NCBI GenBank assembly: GCA_949358305.1
Contig: OX442322.1
Span: 7,316,001 to 7,380,000, forward strand
Length of the DNA: 64,000 nt
Direction: 5' to 3'
DNA from: Strigamia acuminata
Lineage: Eukaryota; Arthropoda; Chilopoda; Geophilomorpha; Linotaeniidae
Made by a program: the position numbers and the translations under genes. Under the pieces are notes generated by a model, which was not told the DNA's origin, did no database searches, and was given only the letters and a program-made list of their open reading frames with translations. The stretch's first letter is position 1. Each line of letters begins with the position of its first letter. This document shows, one piece after another, positions 51,639 through 63,595 of the stretch.

Positions 51639-54600
51639 ATGTCAGACAAAGACGAGCAATCCACGTCTGAAACCGAGCAGAGAATGCCCGAGAAGGGAAA
51701 AAGGACCTCCGACTACCACCTGAGATCGGATGGTCCCGTCCCTGAAATGTCCGCAAAGGCGAAAGCCCGAGCGAATAAAAGGAGAGCGAAGGCGCAGAAA
51801 GAGGAGCAAGCTGCATCGCTCGCGGCCCTAGACGGGCCAGAGCGAGAGCGGGTTCCCTTGAATATGCAACCCTTCGAGGATACCGATCCGGAAGCCATAG
51901 AAAATCGAGAAGAAATTCGCGACGTATCGCCAGGACGAGTATCGATATTGATGACCGAGGAGACGAATGAAGCTCCGAAAATAACGGTCACGGTCGGCAC
52001 GAACCCATCGCCACCCACGGCTCAGACGTCCGTGGAGCAAACCCCACGAAAAAACGACGGCGGGACCCCGATAACCCCCCGAGTTACGGCGAGTCCTGCG
52101 GTTGTTTCCTTCGAGGTATCTCACCTAATTCGGTTGACACGGCAAGCTGCCCAACTGAAAGCGATGATAGACATTCCAGTAGGAACGTCAGTCTGGGAAT
52201 CGATTACTCTACTCACTGACGCTATCTGCGCGGCACAAGCCCCGACGCCGGTCGCAAGACCAGCAGCGGAGACGCCCATGCCCCAGGTAACGCCCAGTGA
52301 CACCGGAGGTTTCGCGCCAGACCCCAACCGGGCGCTTCACCAATCCAGAGAGAAGGCCCGCGAAGAAGCCAGACAAGAAGCGACTAATCGCCAACGAAGA
52401 CTGAGCGCAGAGCGGCGAGAACTCTGGAAGGAAGAGGAAGAAAGGGAGCAACGCGAAAGAAGAACCACCGAGAGAACAGAAAAACTGGTCCAAAAAATGA
52501 GGGAGGAACGAGAAGCTAAAATTCGAAAAGAATGGAACGCCACGGTGGAAGGGCGACATCGAGAAGCTCAAGAGTACGAGGACCAATTTCAAGCGCTCGT
52601 AGCTCAAAGAAAAGCAGAAAAGCTACAAATGCTGCGAGAAGAAGCCATTTTACAACACCAAAAATGGGAAGAACAACATCGCGAGAGGTTGAGAGAAGAG
52701 GAAGCCAGAAAAGAAAAGGAACAGTTCCTGAAAGAGAAAGAGGAATGGGACCGAGTCAGATGGACCGAAGAGTACAAAGCAAAGAAACAAGCCATAATAG
52801 ATGAGCAAAAAAGATGGGAAGCCGAAAACTGGGAGAAAGAAACAGAAAAGTTCCAAAAAGAGTACGAACAAGGTGTCTCGGGCAGGAAGAAAAGGGAAGA
52901 AAACCCGAAACGGAAGTCAGAACCCCCAAGCGGCTCTGATACCGACACAGGAGAAGATGCAGCAAAGCCGGCAAAAACGGCAAAAAGGGGGAAATCTCAA
53001 AAGAGAGACGGATCGGTCCCAAAAACAAAGGACCGTCACCCCTCAAAAAGATCCGAGACGGGAGCAGCCATCGACGCGTTACTCGAAAAGAAAAACGCAA
53101 ATAAAAATCGGGAACGCCCCGAGAGCGAGGAAAACAGATGGCATTCTTTTTGCGAGAACAACGACGGAGGGGAGCCGCCGCCATCCGAAGGCTCGAAACA
53201 GAAGAAGGCTGGCGGAGAGACCCCACCGAGAGGGCCGAGGTTTCACCCCCAAGGAGATCCCTCCGAGCCCTCCGATTCGTCGGACGACGACCATCCGAGT
53301 CGACCGTCTACAGGAAGGAGTCAAGAAGGCAGCGATGGGCACCGGTCGAACCGGCCGAATGCTTCAGACCGCTCTTCCCGGAGCTCCAACCCTCGTTCAG
53401 AGGAAGGGAACTTTCAGGACTCATCTGGCCGACATTACACGATGTCTGAGCTAGGCCGAGCCCTGCTGAACTCTTTCAGAAGAGAAGGAATCGATCTAGG
53501 CCATCCAGGCGACGAACATAATCGCGCTGGAGAGAGGGTTAAGCGCAAATATGGCGTACGAAACGAACCAAGCAGTGAAGCCACGGGTAACATCCGCTGG
53601 CAACACTATATTCAAACGCGATTTGACGGTTCGTGGAAGGCCGGAGACCGCTTCCTGGACGAAGTAATGCGTATCAAGAAAGCGACAAAAGCCACCGTCG
53701 CCGACATGCTAACCCACGGGCTAGTGGAGCTAACTACGGGGTCAGCTCGAGAATGGTACCAGGGACTGAAAAACCCAACCTGGGACGATTTTCTCGTCCG
53801 TTTCGATCTCCGATACGGCGAGACTCCAGACGAGATCAGTAACAAATTACGGGGTCTACGACAAGCCCCAGGAGAAACATTAGCCGACTACGACGCCCGA
53901 GCGAAACTCCTGTTTGCAAGAGCGCCGTACGAAATAAACCCCGCTGGTTTTACGATGATCTTTTACGGAGGATTATCGGCCCACTCGCAAAGAATTCTGC
54001 TAGACATGCGTGCACCCCGCACTGGCGATTACCAAGATGTCAGTAACTATCTTCTAACAAACACGTTAGAAATAGAACAGCGGTATTACGCCACTCTGCC
54101 CCCGGAAGAAGCTGACGCGCACGAGAAGCGGTTGCAGACGAGCGCCGAACGCCACAAGACCTCAGAAAAATTAATGAGGCCAAGTGAATATTTGAGCGGC
54201 ATAATGAGTCTCACCGAAGCATCCTTCGGACGAATGCTGACGCCTAAAGCAGGCAGTATTCTTCCAGCCAACCCGATAGCTGCCCCAAAGAAAGCACCGG
54301 CAGCGACGGCGATGCAGGTGACCTCGACGGACTCCACCCAGATGGAGAAAGTCGAAGAGACAACACCTCTCGCCACGGCTAAAGAAGAGGAGCCAGCATC
54401 GAGCGACGAGGAAGCCCTAAATGAGCACCTCGAAAACTTATCGACGGGATGCGACGATCAAGGTCCCTATTTGCACCATGCACACCGGGCCTTGGCAATC
54501 ACACAATTCAGAGCACACCTGCAAGCAACAAAAGCGAGAGGAGCATTGGGAGGAAAAAGACGATTCCCGACGCCCTTCGTCCCGAAAAAACCGGGATTCA

Positions 54601-54779
54601 CTCCCACAGGGGATAAAAGTAACATCAAATGTTACAGCTGTGGAGAATACGGCCACTACTCAGATAAATGTGAGAAAACCGTCAAAGAAAAGGACATCAT
54701 GCAAACCATGATGAAAATGATGATGGAGTTAAGAACTGATCTGGCAAAAAACTTCCAAGCGCAGGCGTCGCCGAAATAA
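51639..54779 (+). CDS. gag: G3 Gag polyprotein
   Basis: 1046 codons from ATG 51639, long for a gypsy Gag. Residues 1-230 are a mixed Ser/Thr/Pro-rich region. About 230-420 is a very charged Glu/Arg/Lys stretch expected to form a long coiled coil. About 430-640 is a basic and acidic Ser-rich linker. About 645-800 is a retrotransposon-gag/capsid-like helical region (WYQGLKNPTWDDFLVRF). A CCHC zinc knuckle CYSCGEYGHYSDKC is at about 998-1011. The capsid region would build the particle and the knuckle would bind RNA; the coiled coil could drive assembly (inference). The frame ends 27 bases after a slippery site. Confidence 0.92.
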   Translation: MSDKDEQSTSETEQRMPEKGKRTSDYHLRSDGPVPEMSAKAKARANKRRAKAQKEEQAASLAALDGPERERVPLNMQPFEDTDPEAIENREEIRDVSPGRVSILMTEETNEAPKITVTVGTNPSPPTAQTSVEQTPRKNDGGTPITPRVTASPAVVSFEVSHLIRLTRQAAQLKAMIDIPVGTSVWESITLLTDAICAAQAPTPVARPAAETPMPQVTPSDTGGFAPDPNRALHQSREKAREEARQEATNRQRRLSAERRELWKEEEEREQRERRTTERTEKLVQKMREEREAKIRKEWNATVEGRHREAQEYEDQFQALVAQRKAEKLQMLREEAILQHQKWEEQHRERLREEEARKEKEQFLKEKEEWDRVRWTEEYKAKKQAIIDEQKRWEAENWEKETEKFQKEYEQGVSGRKKREENPKRKSEPPSGSDTDTGEDAAKPAKTAKRGKSQKRDGSVPKTKDRHPSKRSETGAAIDALLEKKNANKNRERPESEENRWHSFCENNDGGEPPPSEGSKQKKAGGETPPRGPRFHPQGDPSEPSDSSDDDHPSRPSTGRSQEGSDGHRSNRPNASDRSSRSSNPRSEEGNFQDSSGRHYTMSELGRALLNSFRREGIDLGHPGDEHNRAGERVKRKYGVRNEPSSEATGNIRWQHYIQTRFDGSWKAGDRFLDEVMRIKKATKATVADMLTHGLVELTTGSAREWYQGLKNPTWDDFLVRFDLRYGETPDEISNKLRGLRQAPGETLADYDARAKLLFARAPYEINPAGFTMIFYGGLSAHSQRILLDMRAPRTGDYQDVSNYLLTNTLEIEQRYYATLPPEEADAHEKRLQTSAERHKTSEKLMRPSEYLSGIMSLTEASFGRMLTPKAGSILPANPIAAPKKAPAATAMQVTSTDSTQMEKVEETTPLATAKEEEPASSDEEALNEHLENLSTGCDDQGPYLHHAHRALAITQFRAHLQATKARGALGGKRRFPTPFVPKKPGFTPTGDKSNIKCYSCGEYGHYSDKCEKTVKEKDIMQTMMKMMMELRTDLAKNFQAQASPK
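54746..54752 (+). promoter_or_regulatory. G3 -1 frameshift heptamer AAAAAAC
   Basis: Gag codons GCA AAA AAC give A-AAA-AAC in the correct register. The pol frame is -1 to gag and is open from 54740, so the 40-base gag/pol overlap contains exactly this site. No ATG is needed for pol. Confidence 0.85.
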
Positions 54780-57700
54780 ATTCAGCTTCGTCTGCGCCAG
54801 CCGCGGAAATTAAAAAGAAGAAATATCACACTGGACCCGCAGGTCATGCCTTGGCAGAGGCACAGATCAAAGACCGCATACAGATCGTTCCGAAGAAGGA
54901 GGAAAAAGTGACGTTAACGAGTATGCAAGTGAGAACGAAACCGGAGGTCGACATGGATTGGACGGACCTTCCGTTCAATCTGGAGGTTGAGCCCCAGACA
55001 TTACGCGTATTTCACTGCAATGTCACGAAAGCACATTGCGAAACTCTGTGTATGCTGCCAGTGGAGATAGAAAACCAAAAATTGTTCGGTCTACTGGATT
55101 CAGGAGCGGATCGTTCATTCATATCCGAAGATATAGTAAAAGACTTGGATATTGGAAAGAAGGTGGCACAAGTGAACGCGAACGTAGAATTGCTCACCGC
55201 CAACGGCTACGTCAAGCCGAAGGGCGTAGTTCGCATCATGATCGACTGGACGGGGGGGAACCTGTCCCACCCCTTCATAGTCTTGCCATCCCACGACAAA
55301 GTATTCCTCCTAGGGATGGACATCATGGCGAAACTGAAAATTCAGCCAAACCCGATAACCCGTTCATGGAACTGGATAAGTCCCGAGGGAGAACGGTCAG
55401 TCCCCGTAGTTCCCCAAAAATTACTGGACGAAGCCAAGGACAAAGAGGAATACGGAAGAGGATTGCGAAAATTCGTCCAAGATTACGATTTCGCAGCCTT
55501 CACTCTGGAATTACAGAGGAGTAACGTCGTGGACACCCTGGTCGAGGAGGCAGCACTGCGTGTTAACGAGGCATCGCTACTAAGGCGAGTGCTTCGAAAG
55601 CATGAAAGAATTCTGACCAAGACACCTGGTCGAACGACGGAAGCAACACACGAAATAGTCTTAACCACAGACAAGCCGATTCGAGTGCCTTACAAGGGGA
55701 TGAACCCCCAGAAAAGAGACATCGTGACGCAAATGTGCCAAGACATGCTCGACAAGGGCATAGTAACGCAAGCCCTGGGCGAATACGCCATGCGGATCGT
55801 CCTGGTGATGCGTCCAGGCTCGGAACCTCGACTATGCATTGATTATCGCCCCCTGAACGCGATAACGGTTATAGACCCGATTCAGATGCCGTCTATAGAC
55901 TCGATCCTCCGGGAACTGAGCCCGTTCAAGTGGGTAACCACCATGGACCTGTCAAAGGGGTATTGGCAAGTGGAGCTAAAACCCAAAGACAAACTGAAAA
56001 CGGCTTTCTACTCCCCGATAGGAAGACTAATGTTCAACGTGATGCCGTTCGGGCTTGTAAACGCCCCGAGCACGTTCCAGAAACTGATCGAAAGCGTGTT
56101 GGGAGATATGCTGCACGACTTCGTGTGGGCGTATCTCGACGACATCATAATAACGTCGGACACATTCGAAGAACATATAGACCACATCGATAGAGTGGTC
56201 TCTCGCCTAGCCAAGGCAGGACTCCACATCCATCCAGGGAAGAGCAAGTTTTGCAGGAAAGAGCTTGCCTTCCTAGGATATCGAATAGGAGTCGAGGGAA
56301 TCGCGATTGACCCCGAAAAAGTCAAAGCAATAAACGGATTCCCCGCCCCCGAAGATATAAAAGGTGTCCAGAGATTCATGGGCATGGTCAATTTCTTCGG
56401 CCGACTACTCTCTGGTCTGGCTGAAGTGGCCGCGCCTATAACGGATCTCTTACGAACGGATAAAGAGTTTGAGTGGACGGTCCAGTGCGAGGCCGCATTT
56501 AGCACTATCAAGCAAATGCTGGCTGACGTCGAAAAGATGCCATTGCCGGACCTAAACCGACCGTTCGTGTTGCACACCGACGCGAGTAAAATCGGACTGG
56601 GTGCAGCCCTTCTGCAGACCCACGTGTACAACGGAATCTCGCAAGAAGTACCCTGTATGTTTATAAGCAGAAAAATACAGGGCGCGGAGAAAAATTATAC
56701 GGCAACGGAACTAGAATGCCTAGCCGTAATTTGGGCAGTTCGGAAATTTCGCGACTATCTGGAGTACACGAACTTCGAGGTTCAGACAGATCACCAGGCA
56801 CTAAGCTGGTTGATGAAGCTCAAGGAACCCTCCGGCCGACTCGCACGATGGCAACTGGAGTTAATGGCGTGCGATATAACAATTACGTACCGCCCCGGGA
56901 AGTACAATCATGTGGCCGACGCCCTCTCGAGAGCCCCAGCCTCTGACCCCCAAGGACCAGACGACGACGGCGAGGACGACACCCACCTCTTGTACTGCCC
57001 GACTCCACGGAGAATATGGCGTTTGCGAAAGGCGAACGAGCTACCAGTGATGGAGCCTGAAGATAGAACGTTTTGTGGTTTTTGGACTCGAACATACCAG
57101 CCAGCTGGGACAAACAATTCAACATCCGAAATTCAATCTCCGCCCCCCGGAGAAACCCACAAAACACTACTACGCGCCTTCACAGCAAAAATTGAAGAAA
57201 AAACACAATACGCTCCACCCACGAGACGTGAGTTCGTCGAACACCAGGCAGCAGACACAAAATGTCAAATTATAACGCAATATTTGCTGAACGGCGAATT
57301 TCCGGAAGGGATGACAAACCCACACCGCCGGAAACAGTTCGTCAAAGAAGCAACAAGCTACCTCATAGATGATGAACTCCTGGTAAAATACCACCCGACG
57401 TTTCAAGATGACCTCAGCGGAGCGGGAAACTCGGTTAAAGTGGTCGTGCCGGCATCGCTGCACACCCGACTGTTGTGGCTGATGCACGGACACCCGCTCG
57501 CCAGCCATTCTGGCGTGGCGAGGACCCTTTATCGAGTAAAACAACTTTTCTTCTGGCCGGGCGCGCGGCAAAAGATAACGAAATTTATCCGACACTGCCC
57601 CCGGTGCCAAGCGTGCAGACCGCGAGATAAAGTGGCCAGAAACGCCATGTCTCTCGGACCCTACGCACCGTTTGACTGCTTAAGCATAGACTTGATGGGC

Positions 57701-58882
57701 CCCAAGCCCACAACGGGAAACAAGAACATGTATATTCTCGTAATTATGGACGTGGCCACCCGATGGCCGGAGCTGTACGCCCTCGCGAAGCCCTCGGCTG
57801 AAAACATAGTCGAGTGCCTTTACGACGTGGCAATGCGATTTGGGTTTCCCAGAAAACTCATTTCGGATAACGGCCCCCAATTCCGATCGAGAATATATAA
57901 GGACTTCTGTAGAAAATTTAAAATGGATGCATCAAACACCTCCACGTATAATCCTCAGACAAACCCAGTCGAGAGATTAAATAAAGACATAAAATATGCG
58001 CTGACAGTATTCACCGATATTCACAATCGATGGGACGAATACCTGCGAGAAATCGCTTTCAGCATTCGCTCAACCGTGTCAAGAACACGCGAATTCTCAC
58101 CGGCGTACCTCAACTTCGCCCGCGAATTAAGGATGCCATGGGACCCACGCGTTGCCGAAGCTGTTAACGTATTAGACCCATCGAGCCCACACGAGTACGT
58201 GTGCCGGTTGGAACAGACTATATCCGACACATACCAGCATATGATGGCGCATATTTTCAACATGAGAGAAAGAATCGCAGATAAAGAAGGCGATCTCGCT
58301 TTCGCGAACTTTAAAGTGAATGATCTAGTGTGGAAGGAGGCACACACGTTGTCCAATGCAGCGAGGGGCATCGCCGCAGGTTTAGCCGACAAGAGGGACG
58401 GTCCCTATGTAATTGTGGCCGAACACGGCGGCAACGCATACCAACTACGCCGCTTAGAGGACAACAAAAATTTTCAGTCGATACATGGCCGAGATTTAAG
58501 GCCATATCTGCCAGAGTTTCCCCAAGAAATCTGGCTGGAAGGTCAGACACACAGCGGCCAAGGGGGCACCGTGGTCGACACGTTCCAAAAAACAAATGAA
58601 GCTGAAAATATAGCGGAGGACGAGGATGAATTCTTCGACGCCGAATCTCCGGCCGACGAGGCTCCAGCACAGCCGGAGCAAGCAATTTCGGAGAGGGAGG
58701 AAGCAGAAGAAAGTACTTCTGAAATGGAAAATAAAAAAATTAGTAATGAGAAAAATGCCAACACATCGGAGATGAACGAGCAAGTAGAGTCACGATCTAC
58801 GAGCACGTCGAAAATCAACCTTCGACCACGACGAAGCAATAATCCGTTCATTCGGGACGGCAAAGTCGTGGGGAAGAACTAA
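54753..58882 (+). CDS. pol: G3 Pol polyprotein (protease, RT, RNase H, integrase)
   Basis: An intact frame entered by -1 slippage. In order: protease (LLDSGADRSFISE), RT ending in YLDD at 56132 (LDDIIITSD), RNase H (LHTDASKIGLGAAL; TDHQALSWLM), integrase HHCC finger (HGHPLASHSGV...CPRCQACR), DDE core (SIDLMGPKP; SDNGPQF; PVERLNKD) and a GPY/F module (RDGPYVIV...DLRPYLPEF). The tail is Glu/Ser-rich. Catalytic residues are present in every domain, so the protein looks active. The codon at 54851 that could be taken as a start is TTG and is not needed. Confidence 0.93.
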
Positions 58883-59262
58883 AAATAAAAGAAAATGTGA
58901 TAACATGGAGCGGAGGCCTTGTAAAATAAAAAGATTTACTTACGAGAGCTGCTGCACATGTTGAGACGCGAAAAATTAGCTAAATCCAAACTTCGCAACG
59001 AATTGTCGCAGTCACCACTAACAGACGAGAAGTTATGACGTAGCGGGCGACCACGTGACAACGAAACCACGCGGTCGACCCCGTAGCGTCATTGCCAGCA
59101 CGGCGGATCTCGCAAAATACGAGACGCGTTCGAGACCCACAATTCTCAGCGTCGATAGGCCCAGTTTCCGACTGTTTTTAACACGACGAGACGTGTTTTT
59201 GCTTCTCCCCCAAAGAGAAAGACAAAGACCTCTCAAACAAAACTTCATTTTCCTAAATTGAA
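58883..59262 (+). other. G3 spacer between pol and third-ORF exon
   Basis: 380 bases with only very short ORFs. A pyrimidine-rich tract ending ...CCCCCAAAG near 59200-59215 could be the splice acceptor of a subgenomic RNA. Confidence 0.4.
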
Positions 59263-62200
59263 ATGGCCGATCGACGCAACCCACGATTAGAGCCGAGCGC
59301 ATCGTCGAGAGACGAGAGCGACGGCCTAATCGTAAATGCAGAAGAAGATGAGAATTGGGACGAACAACCGCCGTTGCAGGTAAATTAGTGTGATTTCCCC
59401 AGAGAAATCACATAATTCTTTGAATCTGTTGCATCCAACCCAGATTGGAGCGTGACTTGTGACTGATATATTTCTTTCTGTTTTATTGTTGATTTAAGGC
59501 TGGCTAAAAACCCGAGAGTGGACCCAGATTCACCTCGGAGTCAAGGCCGCCAAAAAACTAGAACAAAGGAAGTGTTCGCGGAATGGCGTCGTGGCAAACC
59601 AAAACCAAAACTAAAGGTTTTCTTTCTTTTAAATTTAAACATCGTAATAAATTAAAATACGATTAGAGTTAAAATAAAAAAGTTTAACGTAAGAAATTAA
59701 AATTTAACGATCGGTTTTGCCTGCGACCCCTTCCAAAAAAGCGGATCACCTGAGTTCAAAAGTAGTGTTGGATCAGCGCTACGACGGCGGAGATCATCGC
59801 AGAACTGCGAAACAAGAAAATAAGACCGACGGCCGCAACAAAAGAAAGGAGTTGCTGCCACCGTCGATCTTGAGCATATTTCTGATCCCCATCGTTAACT
59901 GGGATTTATTATATTAATCTTGTGATCTAAAATTATTCAGGTCGACCCGCTAGAATCGTGGGACGCCCTGCCTCCGACGGCGTCAACCGCCAACAACATC
60001 TTTCGCGGAGCCCTGCCGATTTACCTGCGGCAGGCCTATCCTGCAGAGACCAGCGCCTGGAAAATCCGATTGATGTATTCCAGGACCCTCGAGGAAAAAT
60101 TCGAGCGATCAAAAACGCTGGTCGAGTGCATGACGAAGGAGATGAGGGAGCGAGTGGGGCCGCGGATCCCACCCGATGCGGATCCGCCGAGCCCCGTTTA
60201 CTCCGGGTACCTGGAAGAGGCTTACCCAGGCACGGTGGCCGAGCTGCACACCTCCCATAGGTGGAGCGAGGCCCCGACCTTGGCAGCCCGCCAGAGAATA
60301 GTGGACGACGAGATCAAACGCTTAAAGCGCACCGAGACTCACGGAGTAACCCGAGTTCTCGAGAGAAACGGTTTCTCCCCCGAAGAAATCCGTAGATGGC
60401 TTCGCGACATCGAAGAAGATCATCTGACACCCAGATGGATACCGCCGGCGAATTTTACGGCCACGCAGTCTGAGATGTGGCAGTTATACCACGCTGGTAT
60501 CCTGGGAAGTCGCCGCCATCACAGAAGATCGAAGCGTCCGGCGGAGTCCGCCCCACGCGGACCCGCACGAAGAAGACAGGCCGTCTCCCCAATAGAGGCC
60601 GGCCCGTCAACGAGCCGCGACTACCGCAGCCGCTCGAGCAGCTCCAGTTCCCGAACTCGAGTTGTCGTGCGCTCGGAGTGTCGCCGAGTAGTAACGCTCG
60701 AGCCTGCCTCGCCAGACGACGCGCGGGCTGAGCGAACAGTCGAATCTTCCGCCCACTGGGCTGCGAGGACCGAGACACACCAAGATCGAGGAAAGAAAAG
60801 ATCCTCGTTGTTCATGGCGATTACCACACAGTCGTCAGATCAATCCTCGTCGCGACGAACCGTCTCATCACACCAGAGACCGAATTCTCCGACGGACGTC
60901 CCCCAGAGGACGGCCCAACGAAGATCCGTCGCAGCCAGCACCCGGAGGAATCGAAAGCGCAAAGTACGTCAGAAGTTGCGAGCACAATCCCTGATAGCTA
61001 AGGGATTAGAGAAGGAGCGAGAGATGGCCGCCGCGAAACGGTCCGAACCCCAGAGTCTCGGACCCACGGCTGGACCGTCCAGGCGCCAAGCAGAGATTGA
61101 TTTGGGAGAGTTGACGGAAGAGCAAATGTCCCCAGATGAGTCGGACAAAGATGGGCCGGTTACAAAACAGGATCTGGCCGTAGCATTGAAGAACGCCTTC
61201 CGAGGATACGCGGCCAACCGGCCGTCGGGCTCAACACCGGCTGTGCCCACCGCGCTTGTGCCCCCACAAGTGCAATCGCGATGGCCGCCACTCCTCGAGG
61301 GTACAAACCCAGCCGTGACCGCTTGGACCCCTCCCCGGATGATTCCGGTGGGGGATCCAGCTCCGAAGCGGGTCAGATACGATAATCTACCCGGGCTGGG
61401 CCGTCCACCGTCACCCCCAACGCCACGAGTGTGTCGACCTTATCGCAACGCCGAATGGTACGCCCAGCGAGAGATGGACGCTCGATGCCGGCGTGAAGCG
61501 GCCTATCCCCCACTCAGCGAGCTACAAGAATATCTGGCCGAATACGAGAACCCCGCGATTGCCGAGTTGGCCATACGACAGGCCGACGCCGCCCAAACCC
61601 ACCACATCAATTGGGCGATCGAACAGATGCGGACGCTGTCACAACAATTCAGTGGCAATCCGGACCGCGCTCACCCCTGCCATCGGAGCAGTTTGAATTT
61701 GGCAGTGACGAACGTCATGGCCCAGCTGCTGTCCCTGGGCGTCTTCTTGGACAGTCGGCAGGCTATGGCGGCCTGGACAATCGTCGACCGTGAGGGAGTT
61801 CACCTTCCTCGGGCGTTGTACCAGGTATGGGCCGGATGGACTCCTGAGCCCGCCTCGCTGCGCTTCGACCTGGCCAGGAATACGGAGAACCCAGGCCTGC
61901 AGTTTTCGAAGATGCGTTCGTTGGCATTCCGCTACCGGAACCCCGGAGTCCACCCTTCCTTGTTGCGAACAATTCGGGAGGCTCCGGAGATACCGGGAAC
62001 GACAGCGAGCCTCCCACAGGCCATCGAGACCGCCCCCCCAGAGGCGGCGGTCCAACCATACATACCGACCCCAAAGCCGGTATTCCCAAAGGAGAAGCGG
62101 TATGCGAATCGACCCAAATTGATTCCGAAGCGCTCCAACCGAGGACCGCGAACTCCTCCGCTGCCCTCTCCTTCGCCACCAGCGGCAGAGCTGGCCGCTC

Positions 62201-62727
62201 TTACAACAGAGCCGGCTACGCCACCGTTGGAGAGTCCAATGGAGATTCCACTTCCTCCATCGCCTCCGCCGCCCCCAGCAGCGCAGCTTTATTTGAGGCT
62301 GGGAGTGGAATACCCCTTCCTTCAGATGTCGGAGTTCACGCGACAACGCATCATTGACTCCGATGATCACGGCGAGTCGGTCCTCAAATGGCTGAACAGA
62401 GAGGCCCGATCTACCATGGACGCCGTCTTCCATCGCCGAATCTTGCGAGCCCACCGGAAACCCGGATCGAGCGCCGAGTCGCGAAGGATCCGGCTCGTTC
62501 CCGACCGATTCCCGGCATCCACCCGGATTTGGATCCACGAACGTACGGGACTGATTGGCGAGCCGGTCGGCGGTCACCCGCAGTACTTCATCAACGAGCG
62601 ACAGAATCCTGCGGATCTGACAACCTCTCTGCCCCCGGATTTACCACCGCCGCCCCCGGCAGTGCCACCAGTGATCCTCCGCCCATGCAGAGGAGTGCTG
62701 CCGGCTCTTCGCAGAGGAGAGCGATAA
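59263..62727 (+). CDS. G3 third ORF, predicted two-exon, not env-like
   Basis: I do not recognise this protein. The main block is open from 59941 to 62727 (928 codons); its first internal ATG is at 60073. Upstream, an ATG at 59263 opens a 39-codon acidic segment ending in CAG|GTAAAT (59379/59380), and the block starts after ...TTATTCAG at 59940. Joining them (intron 59380-59940) keeps phase 0 and gives about 967 residues. From the block start: helical N-terminus; Ser/Arg-rich region near 150-350; a more structured, predicted helical region at about 480-680; Pro-rich linkers; a short C-terminal module near 780-900. There is no signal peptide, membrane segment or furin-like site. The frame shows no decay. 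Expression presumably needs splicing from the LTR donor at 51143 (inference). Confidence 0.75.
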
Positions 62728-62771
62728 AATTGAGATCGCTCCGATCCGAGATCGAAGCTGGAGGAGGGACG

Positions 62772-63591
62772 TGTGGTGACCCAGTTGGATAAGTGTCCCC
62801 CCAGGGCGGATGCTTGTCCTCTGAGTCACTGTGATTGAAGAGTCGTTCCCCCCCGAGTTGGCTCCACCTCCCCATGGCAGGTGTGTGCCCCGAGGGGGAG
62901 GAAGCGGCTGATGGTCAGCCCCCATTGGTTGATCGCCGGCCCTTCACCCCACTGCATAAAAGGCTGTGTTTCCCGCCTAAAGTCAGAACTTACACAAACG
63001 ACACCAAGAACACAGCAACCACCTCACCGTCAGGCCAACTTCAACTACAAGTTAGGATTGATCGAGGATCGCTGAGTAAAGTGCAAACTGTAACTCTCAC
63101 GAAGTCACTTGCGAGCTATTCCTGCGAAAGCACGAGAATAGCCCTTGTGAAATCACCCAGAATAATCGCCCAGACGATTATTCGCCGAAGTAAGTGTCCG
63201 AGTGCTTTGTAGGGAACCCCAAAGTTCCTAGACGAGGCCTCTGCGACGCTAAACAAACCCTAGACAACAGGCACGGATAGAAGACTCGAAAGAGCATTCC
63301 ACCGCGTCCGTGAAGACGAATCCGTGACGAATTAACGACAACTCGAGACGCCGCCTTTGTTCCGCCGACCACGCGGAATCGACGACGCCATCTTGAGAAA
63401 TCCTTTGTTCGACGCTGACCACGTCGACTCTAGAATTATTACTGAGTGTATTTTAAAGGCATAAAGCCTGGTGAATAAATTACCTGTTTATTTACATACA
63501 TTTGGTATTCATTTGGGTATTTACATAATTGATCACAGGTAAAGTATTACACGTTAGCGCTATTTAAACCTATACCAAGTAGGACGCGACA
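62772..63591 (+). repeat. G3 3' LTR
   Basis: 820 bp; the translations of three reading frames are identical to those of 50725-51544, so the insertion is recent. Confidence 0.93.
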
Positions 63592-63595
63592 AATA

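Larger units (their letters stand above)
50725..63591 (+). mobile_element. G3: complete Ty3/gypsy element with a large third ORF
   Basis: 12,867 bp, bounded by two 820-bp LTRs that look identical and by the 4-bp duplication AATA (50721-50724, 63592-63595). Order: LTR, tRNA-Pro primer site, gag, -1 frameshift, pol, about 1 kb spacer with a small exon, third ORF, polypurine tract (core GGAGGAGGGA at 62760-62769), LTR. All frames are open. It is inserted in the 5' LTR of G0. Confidence 0.95.

Noticed and set aside
59941-62727. Third ORF of G3 as an envelope gene
   Set aside because: No signal peptide, membrane segment, cleavage site or Cys pattern of env proteins; it is strongly charged and Ser/Arg/Pro-rich.
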